A DNA stretch of 52,825 bases from the NCBI GenBank assembly GCA_029260735.1, contig JAJDCR010000174.1:1-52825 (forward strand), read 5' to 3'. The position numbers and the translations under genes are program-made. The notes beneath the pieces were generated by a model. The model saw nothing but the letters and a program-made list of their open reading frames with translations. It did no database searches and was not told the origin of the DNA. Origin of the DNA: Planctomycetota bacterium. GTDB taxonomy: Bacteria; Planctomycetota; Uabimicrobiia; Uabimicrobiales; Uabimicrobiaceae. Numbering within the stretch: the first letter of the stretch is position 1; every line of letters begins with the position of its first letter. Shown piece after piece: positions 7,758-16,524 of this stretch.

Positions 7758-8324
7758 CTACTCTTCCCCCGTCACAAGCTGGCACAGCCCCCAGAGAAAA
7801 AACACTACACCAAAAAAAGCCAATATGCCCACCGTCCAAAGTTTTCCGAGCCAGTTGTAAGTTAAAGCGATCATCCATTGAATGCGAATAGATCCTCCTG
7901 TTTCCTCTATTCGGGTAAATTCGCCATGTAAATACCATGCTAGTCCCAGAAAACAAAGAGAGCAAAGAATTTTCCCCCACCATTCATCCGCAAACTCATC
8001 GTCTTTTGGATTAGTTACCCTAGCTGGAGCAGGGGGAGGAGATAGATCAGGAGCCGTGTATGGAACTTGTTTTTCGCTCTCCTCTGATATTTCATCGGGA
8101 GAGAGGAGAAAGCTTTCCTCGTCAGTAAAAGAAACATCCTCTTCTAAATAAGAAGCTGATGTCATTGCTTCTTCTTGGTCAGGAGGTGACATTGTCGCTT
8201 CATTTAAAGTAAAAGGGTTTTGGCATCCCTTACACATTTTTTCTCGTCCCAGGGGTTCTTGTCGCTCGTAAAAACGTGTCGAGCGAGCACAGATGGGGCA
8301 ATAGAAATTAAGAATCTGATCCAT
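7758..8324 (-). CDS. Zinc-ribbon protein with two C-terminal membrane segments
   Basis: 188 residues. The N-terminus carries a CPIC...CKGC zinc ribbon (residues ~10-36), followed by an acidic, proline-rich linker (residues ~45-105) and two hydrophobic segments near residues 115-130 and 165-185. Such architecture is common in uncharacterised planctomycete membrane proteins. No enzymatic motif is visible and I do not recognise a named family. A broken partial copy lies at 6342-6425. Confidence 0.7.
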   Translation of the reverse strand: MDQILNFYCPICARSTRFYERQEPLGREKMCKGCQNPFTLNEATMSPPDQEEAMTSASYLEEDVSFTDEESFLLSPDEISEESEKQVPYTAPDLSPPPAPARVTNPKDDEFADEWWGKILCSLCFLGLAWYLHGEFTRIEETGGSIRIQWMIALTYNWLGKLWTVGILAFFGVVFFLWGLCQLVTGEE

Positions 8325-8492
8325 AGCTTTTTCTCTTACCGGCTAAATGTTGGCTTAAAATATTCTCGTTTTTTATATTCATAATAGAATAATGGCAATT
8401 TTCCTATTTAACCATAGAAAAATTTGTTTTAATATCCAAAAAAATTAGAGTGCTTTTCTATCTTCTATAATTTTCTTATTAGGAAAAAAATC

Positions 8493-9380
8493 ATGGGGCA
8501 CCACCATAGCCATGAACATGATCACAGTACCGAAAATATCAAGTATGCTTTTTTCCTCAACTTTATTTTTGTCATCATAGAAATTATCGGTGGCCTATAC
8601 ACAAACAGTCTCGCCATTTTAGCGGATGCTTTACATGATTTGGGAGACACTTTTTCTTTAGGACTATCTTGGTATTTAGATAAGTTTTCCAAAAAGAAAA
8701 GGAGCGCTTCTTTTTCTTATGGATATAAGCGCTTTTCTCTCTTGGCAGCGCTGATCAATAGCATCGTTTTGATCATTGGCTCCCTTCTCATTTTAACGGA
8801 AGTTGTTCCTCGAATTCTTTCACCAGAACCATCTTATGCTCCGGGAATGATCGTGCTTGCTATTTTTGGTGTACTTGTCAATGGTCTTGCTGTGCTAAAA
8901 TTAAAGGGAGGAAAAACCCTTAATGAGCGTATGGTTAGCTGGCACTTACTGGAGGATGTTTTAGGCTGGGTAACAGTTCTCATTGTTAGTATTATTATGA
9001 TGATATGGGACGTCTATATTCTCGATCCTTTGCTCTCTCTTTTGATTACGCTATACATACTTTGGAATGTTGTAAAAAATTTCAAAAAAATATCTATGAT
9101 ATTTCTCCAAAGTATTCCTGAAGACATCAATATTAACGAAATAGAGAAAACTATCACAAAGCTCCCTAAAGTACAGGCTGTTCATGACACTCACATATGG
9201 ACTTTAGACGGAGAATACTACATTTTAACCATGCATGTTGTTATTGAAAAAGACTGTACCATAGAGGAAGCCATTAGCATAAAAAACAAGGTCAAGAAAG
9301 ATTTAAAAGCACTTGCTATCCGCCATGTAACCGTGGAAATAGAATATGAGAATGAGGAGTGTATTTCTTGTGAACTCTAG
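8493..9380 (+). CDS. czcD: Cation diffusion facilitator, zinc efflux type
   Basis: Proton-coupled exporter of Zn2+ or similar divalent cations in the inner membrane. The 295-residue length is typical. It begins with a histidine-rich tail (GHHHSHEHDH), has six predicted membrane segments, and carries the two paired metal-site motifs ADALHDLGD (segment 2) and SWHLLEDVLGW (segment 5). The C-terminal ~90 residues form the usual cytoplasmic ferredoxin-like domain (VQAVHDTHIWTLDGEYY). ATG is preceded by AGGAAAAAAATC. It converges on the exporter operon to its right, which also has Cys-rich members. Confidence 0.9.
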   Translation: MGHHHSHEHDHSTENIKYAFFLNFIFVIIEIIGGLYTNSLAILADALHDLGDTFSLGLSWYLDKFSKKKRSASFSYGYKRFSLLAALINSIVLIIGSLLILTEVVPRILSPEPSYAPGMIVLAIFGVLVNGLAVLKLKGGKTLNERMVSWHLLEDVLGWVTVLIVSIIMMIWDVYILDPLLSLLITLYILWNVVKNFKKISMIFLQSIPEDININEIEKTITKLPKVQAVHDTHIWTLDGEYYILTMHVVIEKDCTIEEAISIKNKVKKDLKALAIRHVTVEIEYENEECISCEL

Positions 9381-9422
9381 AGCGTGTCCTAATTACAAGG
9401 GAGTGTAATAAGAACACGCTCT
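9379..9422. terminator. Hairpin between convergent genes
   Basis: AGAGCGTGT (9379-9387) pairs with ACACGCTCT (9414-9422). It lacks a T-tract, so it could be a bidirectional terminator or the remnant ends of a miniature element. Confidence 0.45.
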
Positions 9423-9431
9423 ACAGACAAA

Positions 9432-9944
9432 CTACTCTACATAAATTTTATCGGCATTGACAATCATAAAATCTGCTGTTGACCGAGAATCGATTTCTCC
9501 TTCAATAGCAACTTTACTTAATTCTTTAAGACCGCCTTTTCCTTTTAAACCTGTTTTGATAACTTGCCCTTTTTTGTTTAAAACTTGCACAGACAAGGTT
9601 GCTGCTGCGATTGTTTTTTTGTCATCGCAACAGCAATCCCAAGGAGCGCCACAGGCATCCTCGCATACACTTATTTTATCAGTGTCACCTATAATAAAGG
9701 AGGCTCGCTCGTCCACAAAAGGATGTTTACTCCCAAGAATCTCCCCGAATACTTTGACTTTAGTGCCTGCAGGTAAACTTCTTGCTACTGTTATGCTTAT
9801 GGCATCCATAGGTTTAGTCTCAGCAAAAAGATTTCCTGGTAAGCTCTCCACCTTTTGAGAAGTACTTGTCGCTTCAGGGTCTGCACTTTTTGTGCAAGCT
9901 AGACAAAGTAAAATTATCATTAGAAATATAGTTAATTTTTGCAT
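9432..9944 (-). CDS. Lipoprotein with Cys-rich insert, last gene of exporter operon
   Basis: 170 residues with a lipoprotein signal (LLCLAC, lipid-modified Cys17). The mature part has beta-rich segments resembling a small OB-fold domain (PAGTKVKVFGEILGS, VAIEGEID) and a striking cluster CEDACGAPWDCCCDD that could bind a metal. It is separated from the upstream permease gene by 11 bp with AAGGAG in the gap, so it is the last member of the exporter operon. A periplasmic metal-binding or exporter-accessory role is inference. Confidence 0.65.
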   Translation of the reverse strand: MQKLTIFLMIILLCLACTKSADPEATSTSQKVESLPGNLFAETKPMDAISITVARSLPAGTKVKVFGEILGSKHPFVDERASFIIGDTDKISVCEDACGAPWDCCCDDKKTIAAATLSVQVLNKKGQVIKTGLKGKGGLKELSKVAIEGEIDSRSTADFMIVNADKIYVE

Positions 9945-9955
9945 TTTTTTACTCC

Positions 9956-11113
9956 TTAATCTCTTAGAGATTCACGTAAGTGAGGGGTTAAAATATTAAT
10001 GGCAGGAAGGACTATGGCAATGATTGATAGTCCTACAGTCACACCAAAAAGATGTAACAATTCTTTGCTCTCAATTGCGAGATGAAAAAAACTACTGCTA
10101 AAGTGTAAATGAATTTGAGAAAAAAACTTTAGTGCGACAAAGGCGGCAAGAAGATAGGCTATCGTGTGAAAGAAAAGCGATTCAAAGAAAAGAGATAAGC
10201 CTAGTCTCATCCTAGAGTAGCCAATAACTTCAAGAACAGCAAATTCCGCACACCTTGTCGAGGCAGCCGCATAAAAAGTATTGAGCCCTCCTAAAAAAGC
10301 TCCTGCTGCGATTAAAATAGCTGTAAGCCAAGCCATAATTTTTATCGGACGGTAAAACTCTCCTAGTTTTTTATAGTAGTCGCTTTCGAGCATGGCTGTG
10401 ATTTGCAAATCTAGCCGTTGTTTACAAAAGAGGTCTATGTCTGAAAATTCCGCTTCTTCTAAACGAACAACAATACAAGAAATAGAGTCGCGTCGAGTGA
10501 GAGCGACAATATCTCCCAAATTCATCCATAGTTCCGACTCCATGACCGACCCTGGAGCCGCAAAAATTCCTGATATTTGGAAATCTTGCTTCTCAAAACG
10601 AATCGTTTTTCCGATGGACAATTCTTCGGGAGACAAAGACATTCGTTTTCCCGCCAGTCGCCCCACAAGAATCTCTCCGCTTTGAGGAAACTGTCCTTCT
10701 GTGACAACAACGTTACTGTAGACCGATAAAGCGGCTGGTCTAACTCCTCGCACCATGGCTTGTGTTTCTTTAAAAGTCTCCTCAGAGTCTATTAAAGAGG
10801 GAAGAGAAACGATTGTGTTATAGTGAACTTCGGGGGAAACAGCACTTTCTCCAAATTGTTTTTTAAGTCCGGGTATTGTTTCAACGGAAGGCACAGCTGC
10901 TAAATGAATTTCACTCCTCTCCACGCTTTCTTCGCTCCCCACGCCCAGGAGAATAACATTGCGAGGATCTCCGCTGACCTGAAGGCTTTTCTCCATACCG
11001 CTCTCAAAAGCAAAAGCGGCAAAGAGTAAAATAAGAACAGCGAAACTTCCCAATACGAGTTGAAAAGTGCGCATTGGGGCTTTAAATAAATTTCGTAAAG
11101 TATACAACAACAT
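9956..11113 (-). CDS. ABC transporter permease (FtsX/MacB type), second
   Basis: 385 residues with the FtsX/MacB topology: one N-terminal membrane segment (residues ~15-40), a large extracytoplasmic domain, and three C-terminal membrane segments. The second half shows the conserved AEFAVLEVIGYSR. Its start overlaps the stop of the other permease gene (TGATG), so the two are coupled and likely form the heterodimeric membrane part of one exporter with the ATPase and HlyD-type adaptor upstream. Confidence 0.85.
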   Translation of the reverse strand: MLLYTLRNLFKAPMRTFQLVLGSFAVLILLFAAFAFESGMEKSLQVSGDPRNVILLGVGSEESVERSEIHLAAVPSVETIPGLKKQFGESAVSPEVHYNTIVSLPSLIDSEETFKETQAMVRGVRPAALSVYSNVVVTEGQFPQSGEILVGRLAGKRMSLSPEELSIGKTIRFEKQDFQISGIFAAPGSVMESELWMNLGDIVALTRRDSISCIVVRLEEAEFSDIDLFCKQRLDLQITAMLESDYYKKLGEFYRPIKIMAWLTAILIAAGAFLGGLNTFYAAASTRCAEFAVLEVIGYSRMRLGLSLFFESLFFHTIAYLLAAFVALKFFSQIHLHFSSSFFHLAIESKELLHLFGVTVGLSIIAIVLPAINILTPHLRESLRD

Positions 11114-12261
11114 CAGCTTTTCCTTAAACTATCGGCCACCGTACCAAAACTTGCGAGAATAGCCGGATAAATTCCTGCAAGAAGTCCCAGGAGAAGAGCT
11201 AATCCTGCCGCTTTCAAATAAAGAGTTTTCTTCACTAAAATAACTAAGCTAACTCCTTCTCCTGAAATACTAAAGTGCCCAAAATGGATAAGCAAAAAAG
11301 CGCCCCCAATCCCTAGAACTCCTCCCCAAAACCCGTAAAGTAAACCCTCACTTAAGGTAATCCAAACGAGGTGCTCCCCTCGATAGCCCAGAGCTCTCAT
11401 AACAGCACTCTCTTTCATACGTCCTCGAACGGCTAAAATAATCGTATTGGTAATCAAAGCCAAAACTGCAAATACAGCGGCTAAACCCAACCAATGGGTG
11501 AACTCAATAAGATCAATCATGTCTTTAGCCGCTTGGGCGACAAAAGCTTTTTCAGGACGCGTATGAGTCGGTTCCCGATCATAGCGAAACAGACTATCGA
11601 TCTCTCTGGCAACTTCTTCGAGATCTCGGTGATGATGTACTTTAACATTGAATTGAGTGACAATGCCTAATCCATGTCCAGATGCTTGCTGAAGGAAATC
11701 TAAATGGACGTAAGCAGAATTCATATCTTGAGGGCTCGCCGAATCTAGAATTCCCGCTACTCGGACTGTAACTCCCGCTGCATCAAACTTATCATCTACT
11801 TTTAAGCCCCTTCGTTGAGCAAAAACCTCTCCCAAAAAAGCTCCGTCAGAACTGTGTTCCCAATTCGCAAAGCTTCCTTCTTTTAATTTTGTCTCTGAGA
11901 GAAAAGTCTTTCCTTCTTCTTTGGGAATACCCCGAAAACATATGGTATCCAGACTTGTGCCACAGTGATTCACCACCACTTTAATCGGAGTAACCGACTT
12001 AACCTTGGGTAATTTTGCAATTTTCCTCTTATAATCCTCGGGAAGCTTACTAGTAAAAGGGCAAAAACGCTTATCTCGATAAACGACCAGAGTATCGTCA
12101 TTGGCCTGGATTTCTGTGGCATCCTTCAGAGATTCTTGTAGGGAAACAACAGTCAAAAATAAAAACATCCCCGCAGCCGTTCCTAAAATAGTCAACAAGC
12201 TTTTAACTCGATGGCGCCGCAATTGCTTCCAGGAGAGGAGAAATAAATTAAGAAGTCGCAT
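11113..12261 (-). CDS. ABC transporter permease (FtsX/MacB type), first
   Basis: About 382 residues, same topology as its partner: N-terminal membrane segment after SWKQLRRHRVKSLLTIL, a periplasmic domain of ~200 residues, then three membrane segments with the conserved ESAVMRALGYRGEHL between the first two. ATG at 12261 is preferred, with GGGGG about 12 nt upstream; an in-frame TTG at 12270 is too close to that site. The gene overlaps the end of the ATPase gene. Confidence 0.85.
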   Translation of the reverse strand: MRLLNLFLLSWKQLRRHRVKSLLTILGTAAGMFLFLTVVSLQESLKDATEIQANDDTLVVYRDKRFCPFTSKLPEDYKRKIAKLPKVKSVTPIKVVVNHCGTSLDTICFRGIPKEEGKTFLSETKLKEGSFANWEHSSDGAFLGEVFAQRRGLKVDDKFDAAGVTVRVAGILDSASPQDMNSAYVHLDFLQQASGHGLGIVTQFNVKVHHHRDLEEVAREIDSLFRYDREPTHTRPEKAFVAQAAKDMIDLIEFTHWLGLAAVFAVLALITNTIILAVRGRMKESAVMRALGYRGEHLVWITLSEGLLYGFWGGVLGIGGAFLLIHFGHFSISGEGVSLVILVKKTLYLKAAGLALLLGLLAGIYPAILASFGTVADSLRKS

Positions 12262-12937
12262 GATGGACAAAAACCCCCTTATTCAAATGCAATACTCTAT
12301 CGGCGTGGTTGGCGGCTTTTAAGTCGTGTGTCACCATCACAATCGTTTTTTTGTGCTCTTGAACTAGTTTCCGGAGAAATTCCAGAATGTATTGGGCAGA
12401 AGCCGCATCTAAATCTCCTGTTGGTTCATCAGCAACTATCAATGTCGGGTCAGTGACCAAGGCTCGGGCAATGGCCACTCGTTGCTCCTGTCCTCCCGAG
12501 AGTTGCCTAGGAAAGTGCGAAGCTCTATCGTCTATTCCCACCATCTCCAAGCTCGCTTGGACACGCTTATGCCGTTCTTTGGCACTGTATCGCCCGATAA
12601 GAAGAGGTAGCTCCACATTTTCGTATGCCGTTAAAACCGGAATAAGATGGTAGAGTTGAAAGATATATCCAATATGTTCGGATCGAAATTTACTCAGTTG
12701 GCGCCGATTCAAACGAGAGATCTCTTGCTCTCGGAAAAAAATTTGACCGCTACTCGGATTATCAATCGCAGCGAGAAGATTGAGTAAGGTAGTTTTCCCA
12801 CTGCCAGAAGGTCCCATCATGGCAAGAAATTCTCCTTCTTGAATATCGAGTTCTAGTTTTTGCAAAGGTTTGATTTCCTGGCTTCCTTTTTTATAAACTT
12901 TATCGACTCCTCGGCAGCGAACTAAGACGTTATTCAT
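12248..12937 (-). CDS. ABC transporter ATP-binding protein (MacB/LolD type)
   Basis: 229 residues. Walker A is GPSGSGKTT (residues 42-50), the Q-loop lies in IFQLYHLIP, the signature is LSGGQ (146-150), Walker B is LIVADEP (166-172) and the H-loop is VTHD. It powers the two FtsX-type permeases encoded downstream. In this group ATP hydrolysis drives mechanotransmission to a periplasmic adaptor rather than transport through the membrane. The gene overlaps both neighbours by a few bases, so the operon is tightly coupled. Confidence 0.92.
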   Translation of the reverse strand: MNNVLVRCRGVDKVYKKGSQEIKPLQKLELDIQEGEFLAMMGPSGSGKTTLLNLLAAIDNPSSGQIFFREQEISRLNRRQLSKFRSEHIGYIFQLYHLIPVLTAYENVELPLLIGRYSAKERHKRVQASLEMVGIDDRASHFPRQLSGGQEQRVAIARALVTDPTLIVADEPTGDLDAASAQYILEFLRKLVQEHKKTIVMVTHDLKAANHADRVLHLNKGVFVHHATS

Positions 12938-14282
12938 AAAGCCTCCGAATTTTCACTTTTTTGTGCAACTCAAATCCATCTTCTTTCCCAATAACAACAC
13001 GTTCTCCAGGGTGAGCCCCCTTTGAAATAACAATCCAATTGTTGTCTTTTTCCCCGATAGGATCAATCTTTCTCTTCTCTAGTCTATCTTCTAAGGACAC
13101 AACCCAAACATAGGGTTCTTTGTCATTTCCCCGAAGACAATCTTTTTTTATAAAAAGAGCATTGGTAAACGTTCTTTTCTCTGTTTTGGTGTCTTCTTGG
13201 AATTTGACTTGGGCCAGCATATCAGGACGCAAAATACTCTGAGGTTTTGCCAAACGCACTTTTACCTCCAAGGTATTCTTTTGATAATCGGCCTGTCCTC
13301 CCAAAATAGTGACTTGACCTTCTAAATACTGTTTACTCGCTTCGACAAAGACCAAAGTTTTTTGTCCAATAAACACTTTCGAAATATCGGAAAGAGGTAC
13401 ATCCACCCTTACCTGTAAACGAGAAGGATCGTATATTTCCGCAATGGTTGTCGACATTTCATTGTCAGAGTCTAGCATCTGTTTACGTCCCTCTCGAGCA
13501 TACAAGTGCTGGATAATTCCATCGATAGGAGCCTTGATCTCAAGGCGACTAATGTCCAACTTAACTTTATCTACACGTACCTTTTGGTTTTTGATTTGTT
13601 GGTCAACTTCCCCTTCTTCTGCTTGGGCCAATTCAATCAATGTTTGAGCCAACTCTTTTTGGGCTTGGAACTCTTCTATTTTAAATTTTTGTTCTCGGAC
13701 CAATAATTCAGCTTGCTCCTTATCCAGTTGAGAAATACCCGTTCCTGATCGGCCCAATGAATTTACTCGGTGTTTCAAACGTTCTAAAACAGCTCTTTGA
13801 GTTTCTAACTCAAAATTCAATTTTTTTTTGTCTGCTTTTTTCACTGTGACCATTGCTCTTCTAATCGCAATTCGGGCTTCTAGCTCAGACAAACGAGTCT
13901 CTGTTTCGCGTAACTCTAAAAATAAATCTTCATCCATGAGCTTAGCCAGTAGTTGGTCTTTTTTAACTTTTTCTCCGGCAATAACATAAATTTTTTGAAC
14001 AATGCCACTAACTAGAGCGGTAACTCTAATCGGATAAGGCTCAGCTTCTATCCAGCCTGCCGCCTGAAAAATAGCCCCCCCTTCTGTTTTTGTTACCTGA
14101 ATTTCACCGGGAGCAAGACGAACTTTGACGGCATCTACCTCGATCATGGGGATAAATGTCTCTCGGCCTACCCAAAGAAATAGGCCAACAAGTAATAGGA
14201 TTAGCAAGATAGGAATCAAGTAGACTTTCCCACGAGAAGGCGGAGATCCCTTTTCTTCTATCTGGTCAAATAGATTTTCCAT
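12930..14282 (-). CDS. HlyD/MacA-type periplasmic adaptor
   Basis: 450 residues. A cytoplasmic N-tail and one membrane anchor (residues ~20-40) are followed by a biotinyl-lipoyl half-domain (VSGIVQKIYVIAGEKVKKDQ), a long alpha-helical hairpin (residues ~115-230), the second lipoyl half (KAPIDGIIQHLYAREG), and beta-barrel and membrane-proximal domains. This is the adaptor of a tripartite ABC exporter. GGAAA lies 5 nt before ATG. No TolC-like outer-membrane channel is encoded in the window. Confidence 0.88.
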   Translation of the reverse strand: MENLFDQIEEKGSPPSRGKVYLIPILLILLLVGLFLWVGRETFIPMIEVDAVKVRLAPGEIQVTKTEGGAIFQAAGWIEAEPYPIRVTALVSGIVQKIYVIAGEKVKKDQLLAKLMDEDLFLELRETETRLSELEARIAIRRAMVTVKKADKKKLNFELETQRAVLERLKHRVNSLGRSGTGISQLDKEQAELLVREQKFKIEEFQAQKELAQTLIELAQAEEGEVDQQIKNQKVRVDKVKLDISRLEIKAPIDGIIQHLYAREGRKQMLDSDNEMSTTIAEIYDPSRLQVRVDVPLSDISKVFIGQKTLVFVEASKQYLEGQVTILGGQADYQKNTLEVKVRLAKPQSILRPDMLAQVKFQEDTKTEKRTFTNALFIKKDCLRGNDKEPYVWVVSLEDRLEKRKIDPIGEKDNNWIVISKGAHPGERVVIGKEDGFELHKKVKIRRLYE

Positions 14283-14367
14283 AAAATTTCCTCAGTTTTA
14301 CATGAAATAGACTAAGCAAGGTAGGCGTAAAACTACACTCATACTTTAAATCAAGTAAATGAGAAAA

Positions 14368-14823
14368 TTATATGCGCAAAATTTGAGTGGAAATAGTTGG
14401 GTTAGGTAAGAAAGGAGGCTTCTCGGTAAAAAAAAGAGAAGTTTGGGAGTGATTTTGGAGCACTGTGTGCGTAAACACAGAAGGAGCAAGAACTTGATAA
14501 GGAGCTTCTATTTGAGATTCTTCGCGATGAATAATCTTCAAGGGTGCGGGCAAACAAGAAAAACAATGTTCTTCTTGTGAGCACGAATTTTCAGGAACAG
14601 ACTCAGGGCATTCTCCGCAATCTTCAGAGAGAGGAAGAGAAACAGGACATTCGCCACAGTTTTCAGAGCAAGACTTAGGAGCTTCTCCGCACTTACACAT
14701 ACTTACCAATTCCCACTGACAGAAATAGCATACAGAGAAACCGTATTCTAAAACCTGCGCAGTAAATAGCAGTAGAATAAAAAAAATATAGCGATAGTTT
14801 TTTAGTGTCATTGTTCTGTCCAT
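14368..14823 (-). CDS. Cys-rich exported protein, first gene of exporter operon
   Basis: 151 residues. A hydrophobic N-terminal segment (YIFFILLLFTAQVL) is followed by a region with about a dozen cysteines in short repeats (CKCGEAP, SENCGECPVS, SEDCGECPES, CSQEEHCFSC), then a low-complexity tail. I do not recognise the family. The repeated CGECP motifs look like soft-metal ligands or disulfide loops. It lies 85 bp upstream of the adaptor gene on the same strand, so it may report on the cargo of the exporter. Confidence 0.6.
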   Translation of the reverse strand: MDRTMTLKNYRYIFFILLLFTAQVLEYGFSVCYFCQWELVSMCKCGEAPKSCSENCGECPVSLPLSEDCGECPESVPENSCSQEEHCFSCLPAPLKIIHREESQIEAPYQVLAPSVFTHTVLQNHSQTSLFFTEKPPFLPNPTISTQILRI

Positions 14824-15286
14824 TAGCTCTTAATTTAACGAAAAAGGAGCTTTTATTATACAACTGTTAGGTGATCCAAGCAAGTTTAAAAAATGGGCGG
14901 AAAAACCAAAACTTGTCCCTTTACCAGGTATAATGTTTTTTTATCTCAAGAGTGCCTAGGGCATGTCCCCATAACTGTCAACTTAAGCCGTAAGTTGTTA
15001 TAAAAAATAAGCTAAGAAGATCGAACCTTATCTAAAACGGCCCTAAATACCGTGCGTGGATGGAGGGCTTTGGCTCCTGCCGAGCAGGGGATGTGCCTAG
15101 GTTACAATATCAAGAGCCAAGCACATCCCCTGCTCGGCAGGAGCTCGCCCTCCAGGGAACATTGTGCTTAAACAGTTTTCCAGAAAAGCCTTATTCTATA
15201 TAGATTTACGACTTAGGTTGGCACATATGGGGTATGTCCCTATTCAATATCCCAAATAAAAACATTATCCAAGTAAGGGAAAATCC
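14824..15286. other. Gene-free stretch holding a nested palindromic element
   Basis: No coding region seen apart from chance frames. The palindromic element at 14959-15240 fills most of it. The last 30 bp contain the ribosome site (AAGGGA) of the next gene. Confidence 0.6.
14959..15240. repeat. Nested palindromic element (about 280 bp)
   Basis: The core is a perfect 24-bp inverted repeat: GCTCCTGCCGAG at 15073 onward pairs through 15121-15144, with 24 bp between the arms. It is flanked by TGGAGGGC (15061-15068) pairing with GCCCTCCA (15147-15154). Outer arms at 14959-14990 and 15209-15240 are complementary at roughly three quarters of positions (GGGCATGTCCCCATA against a diverged copy). Another copy of the core lies at the window start. 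It resembles a MITE-like or structured RNA element; no transposase. Confidence 0.7.
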
Positions 15287-15766
15287 ATGCAAAAAGAATA
15301 CATGCAACATATTTTATTTATTTTTATCCTCTTTGCTGCCATTAGTCTTCCTCTCCTTTCCTACATTTCCTCTTACCCTCCCGAAGAAAAGATTCTTTCT
15401 GATCAAATCTTTCTTTTAGAAAAACAGGTACAAATTTTAAAAGTCCGCTTTGCCCAACAACAAGAAAAAATTCAGACTTGGAAAAAGGAAAAAGAAGAAA
15501 ATTTGCAAGTTCAGGGAACAAGTTACACATGGTTGCATTTACAAAAAAAGCTTCAAGATAGAACCATCATTCTGGAGCTTGAAAATGAACAAATTAAGAA
15601 ACTCGAAGAGATTTATAAGTCTTTCTACCAAACCCAGCCCCTTGTTCAAAGCCCTGAATATTTAGGAAAAATATTAGAAGTGAGAGAACAAACTTGGAAA
15701 ATATTAAATTCAAATCAACACTCCAAATACTTAGAAACTCTCCAAAAAGCCCCTCAAGATTTCTAA
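15287..15766 (+). CDS. Small membrane-anchored coiled-coil protein
   Basis: 159 residues: an N-terminal membrane segment (HILFIFILFAAISLPLL, residues ~8-25) followed by a helical, Gln/Lys/Glu-rich region that should form a coiled coil (residues ~40-130). ATG is preceded by AAGGGAAAATCC. No family recognised. The layout recalls periplasmic metal-resistance or heat-shock proteins of the Spy/CpxP type, but the LTxxQ motif is not evident, so no function is claimed. An Rrf2 regulator follows on the same strand. Confidence 0.55.
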   Translation: MQKEYMQHILFIFILFAAISLPLLSYISSYPPEEKILSDQIFLLEKQVQILKVRFAQQQEKIQTWKKEKEENLQVQGTSYTWLHLQKKLQDRTIILELENEQIKKLEEIYKSFYQTQPLVQSPEYLGKILEVREQTWKILNSNQHSKYLETLQKAPQDF

Positions 15767-15900
15767 AGATTAAAAACAAAAAAAGAACGATTTGGCTTTC
15801 TGAATTTACTTCTTGAGAAAAAGATCAATAAATGCTATTATCGAAATCTACTATGAGCAAAGTTCTTTATTATCAGAATATTATTCAGAAAGGGACGAGC

Positions 15901-16335
15901 ATGATTTCATTACCCACTAGCTATGCTATTTATGCCTTAAGTCGTCTCAATGGACCAAATGGTAAATATCGTCTTGCTACAGAAATAGCAAAAGAAGGTG
16001 ACATTCCTAAGGATTACTTGTCAAAAATCCTCCATAATCTTTCCCGAAAAAATATTGTGTTATCTCGCCGAGGAGTCGGAGGAGGATTTCGTCTTGTAAC
16101 CCCTCCCGAAGAAGTTTCTTTATTTGACGTCTGCGTTGCAATGGAAGACCCTATTTGTTTAAAAAAATGTGGACTGGGATTAAAAATTTGTTCTGATACA
16201 AGCCCCTGCCCCATTCACAGTTTTTGGAAAAACAAGCGAGAAGCTCTCCTAGATGAACTTCAGAGAGTTAAACTTAATGATGTTTACGAGTCCATTATTG
16301 ACACCCTTCCTCCCAAAAACTCAATCAAAAATTGA
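15901..16335 (+). CDS. Rrf2-family transcriptional regulator with Cys cluster
   Basis: 144 residues starting MISLPTSYAIYALSRL, as Rrf2 proteins do. ATG at 15901 has AGGGAC a few bases upstream; a farther ATG at 15832 would add 23 unrelated residues. The winged helix includes IPKDYLSKILHNLSRK and the wing GVGGGFRL. Cysteines C86, C90, C97 and C103, ending CPIHSFW, match the position of Fe-S ligands in NsrR/IscR-like members. An iron-sulfur, redox- or NO-sensing repressor is likely; targets are unknown. Confidence 0.88.
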   Translation: MISLPTSYAIYALSRLNGPNGKYRLATEIAKEGDIPKDYLSKILHNLSRKNIVLSRRGVGGGFRLVTPPEEVSLFDVCVAMEDPICLKKCGLGLKICSDTSPCPIHSFWKNKREALLDELQRVKLNDVYESIIDTLPPKNSIKN

Positions 16336-16382
16336 AACTAACATTGTTCCAAGCTAGATTAAAAATTTTCTCACTTTAATTC

Positions 16383-16411
16383 TTGACAAAAAGGTCGTTT
16401 TATTTTATTAT
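16383..16411 (+). promoter_or_regulatory. Consensus sigma-70-type promoter
   Basis: TTGACA (16383-16388) and TATTAT (16406-16411) are 17 bp apart. The word ATTCTTGACAAAAAG recurs about 40 bp downstream (from ~16420). No annotated gene follows on this strand, but a strong terminator closes the region at 17021. Confidence 0.55.
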
Positions 16412-16524
16412 CATTTTGATTCTTGACAAAAAGCTCGCAAAAACTATGAAGATAGAAATGTTCCAGTTGGGCAGGGAAATATGTATGCAGCTTTTGAGTG
16501 TTGGAACTGAATTTGAGTTCATGA

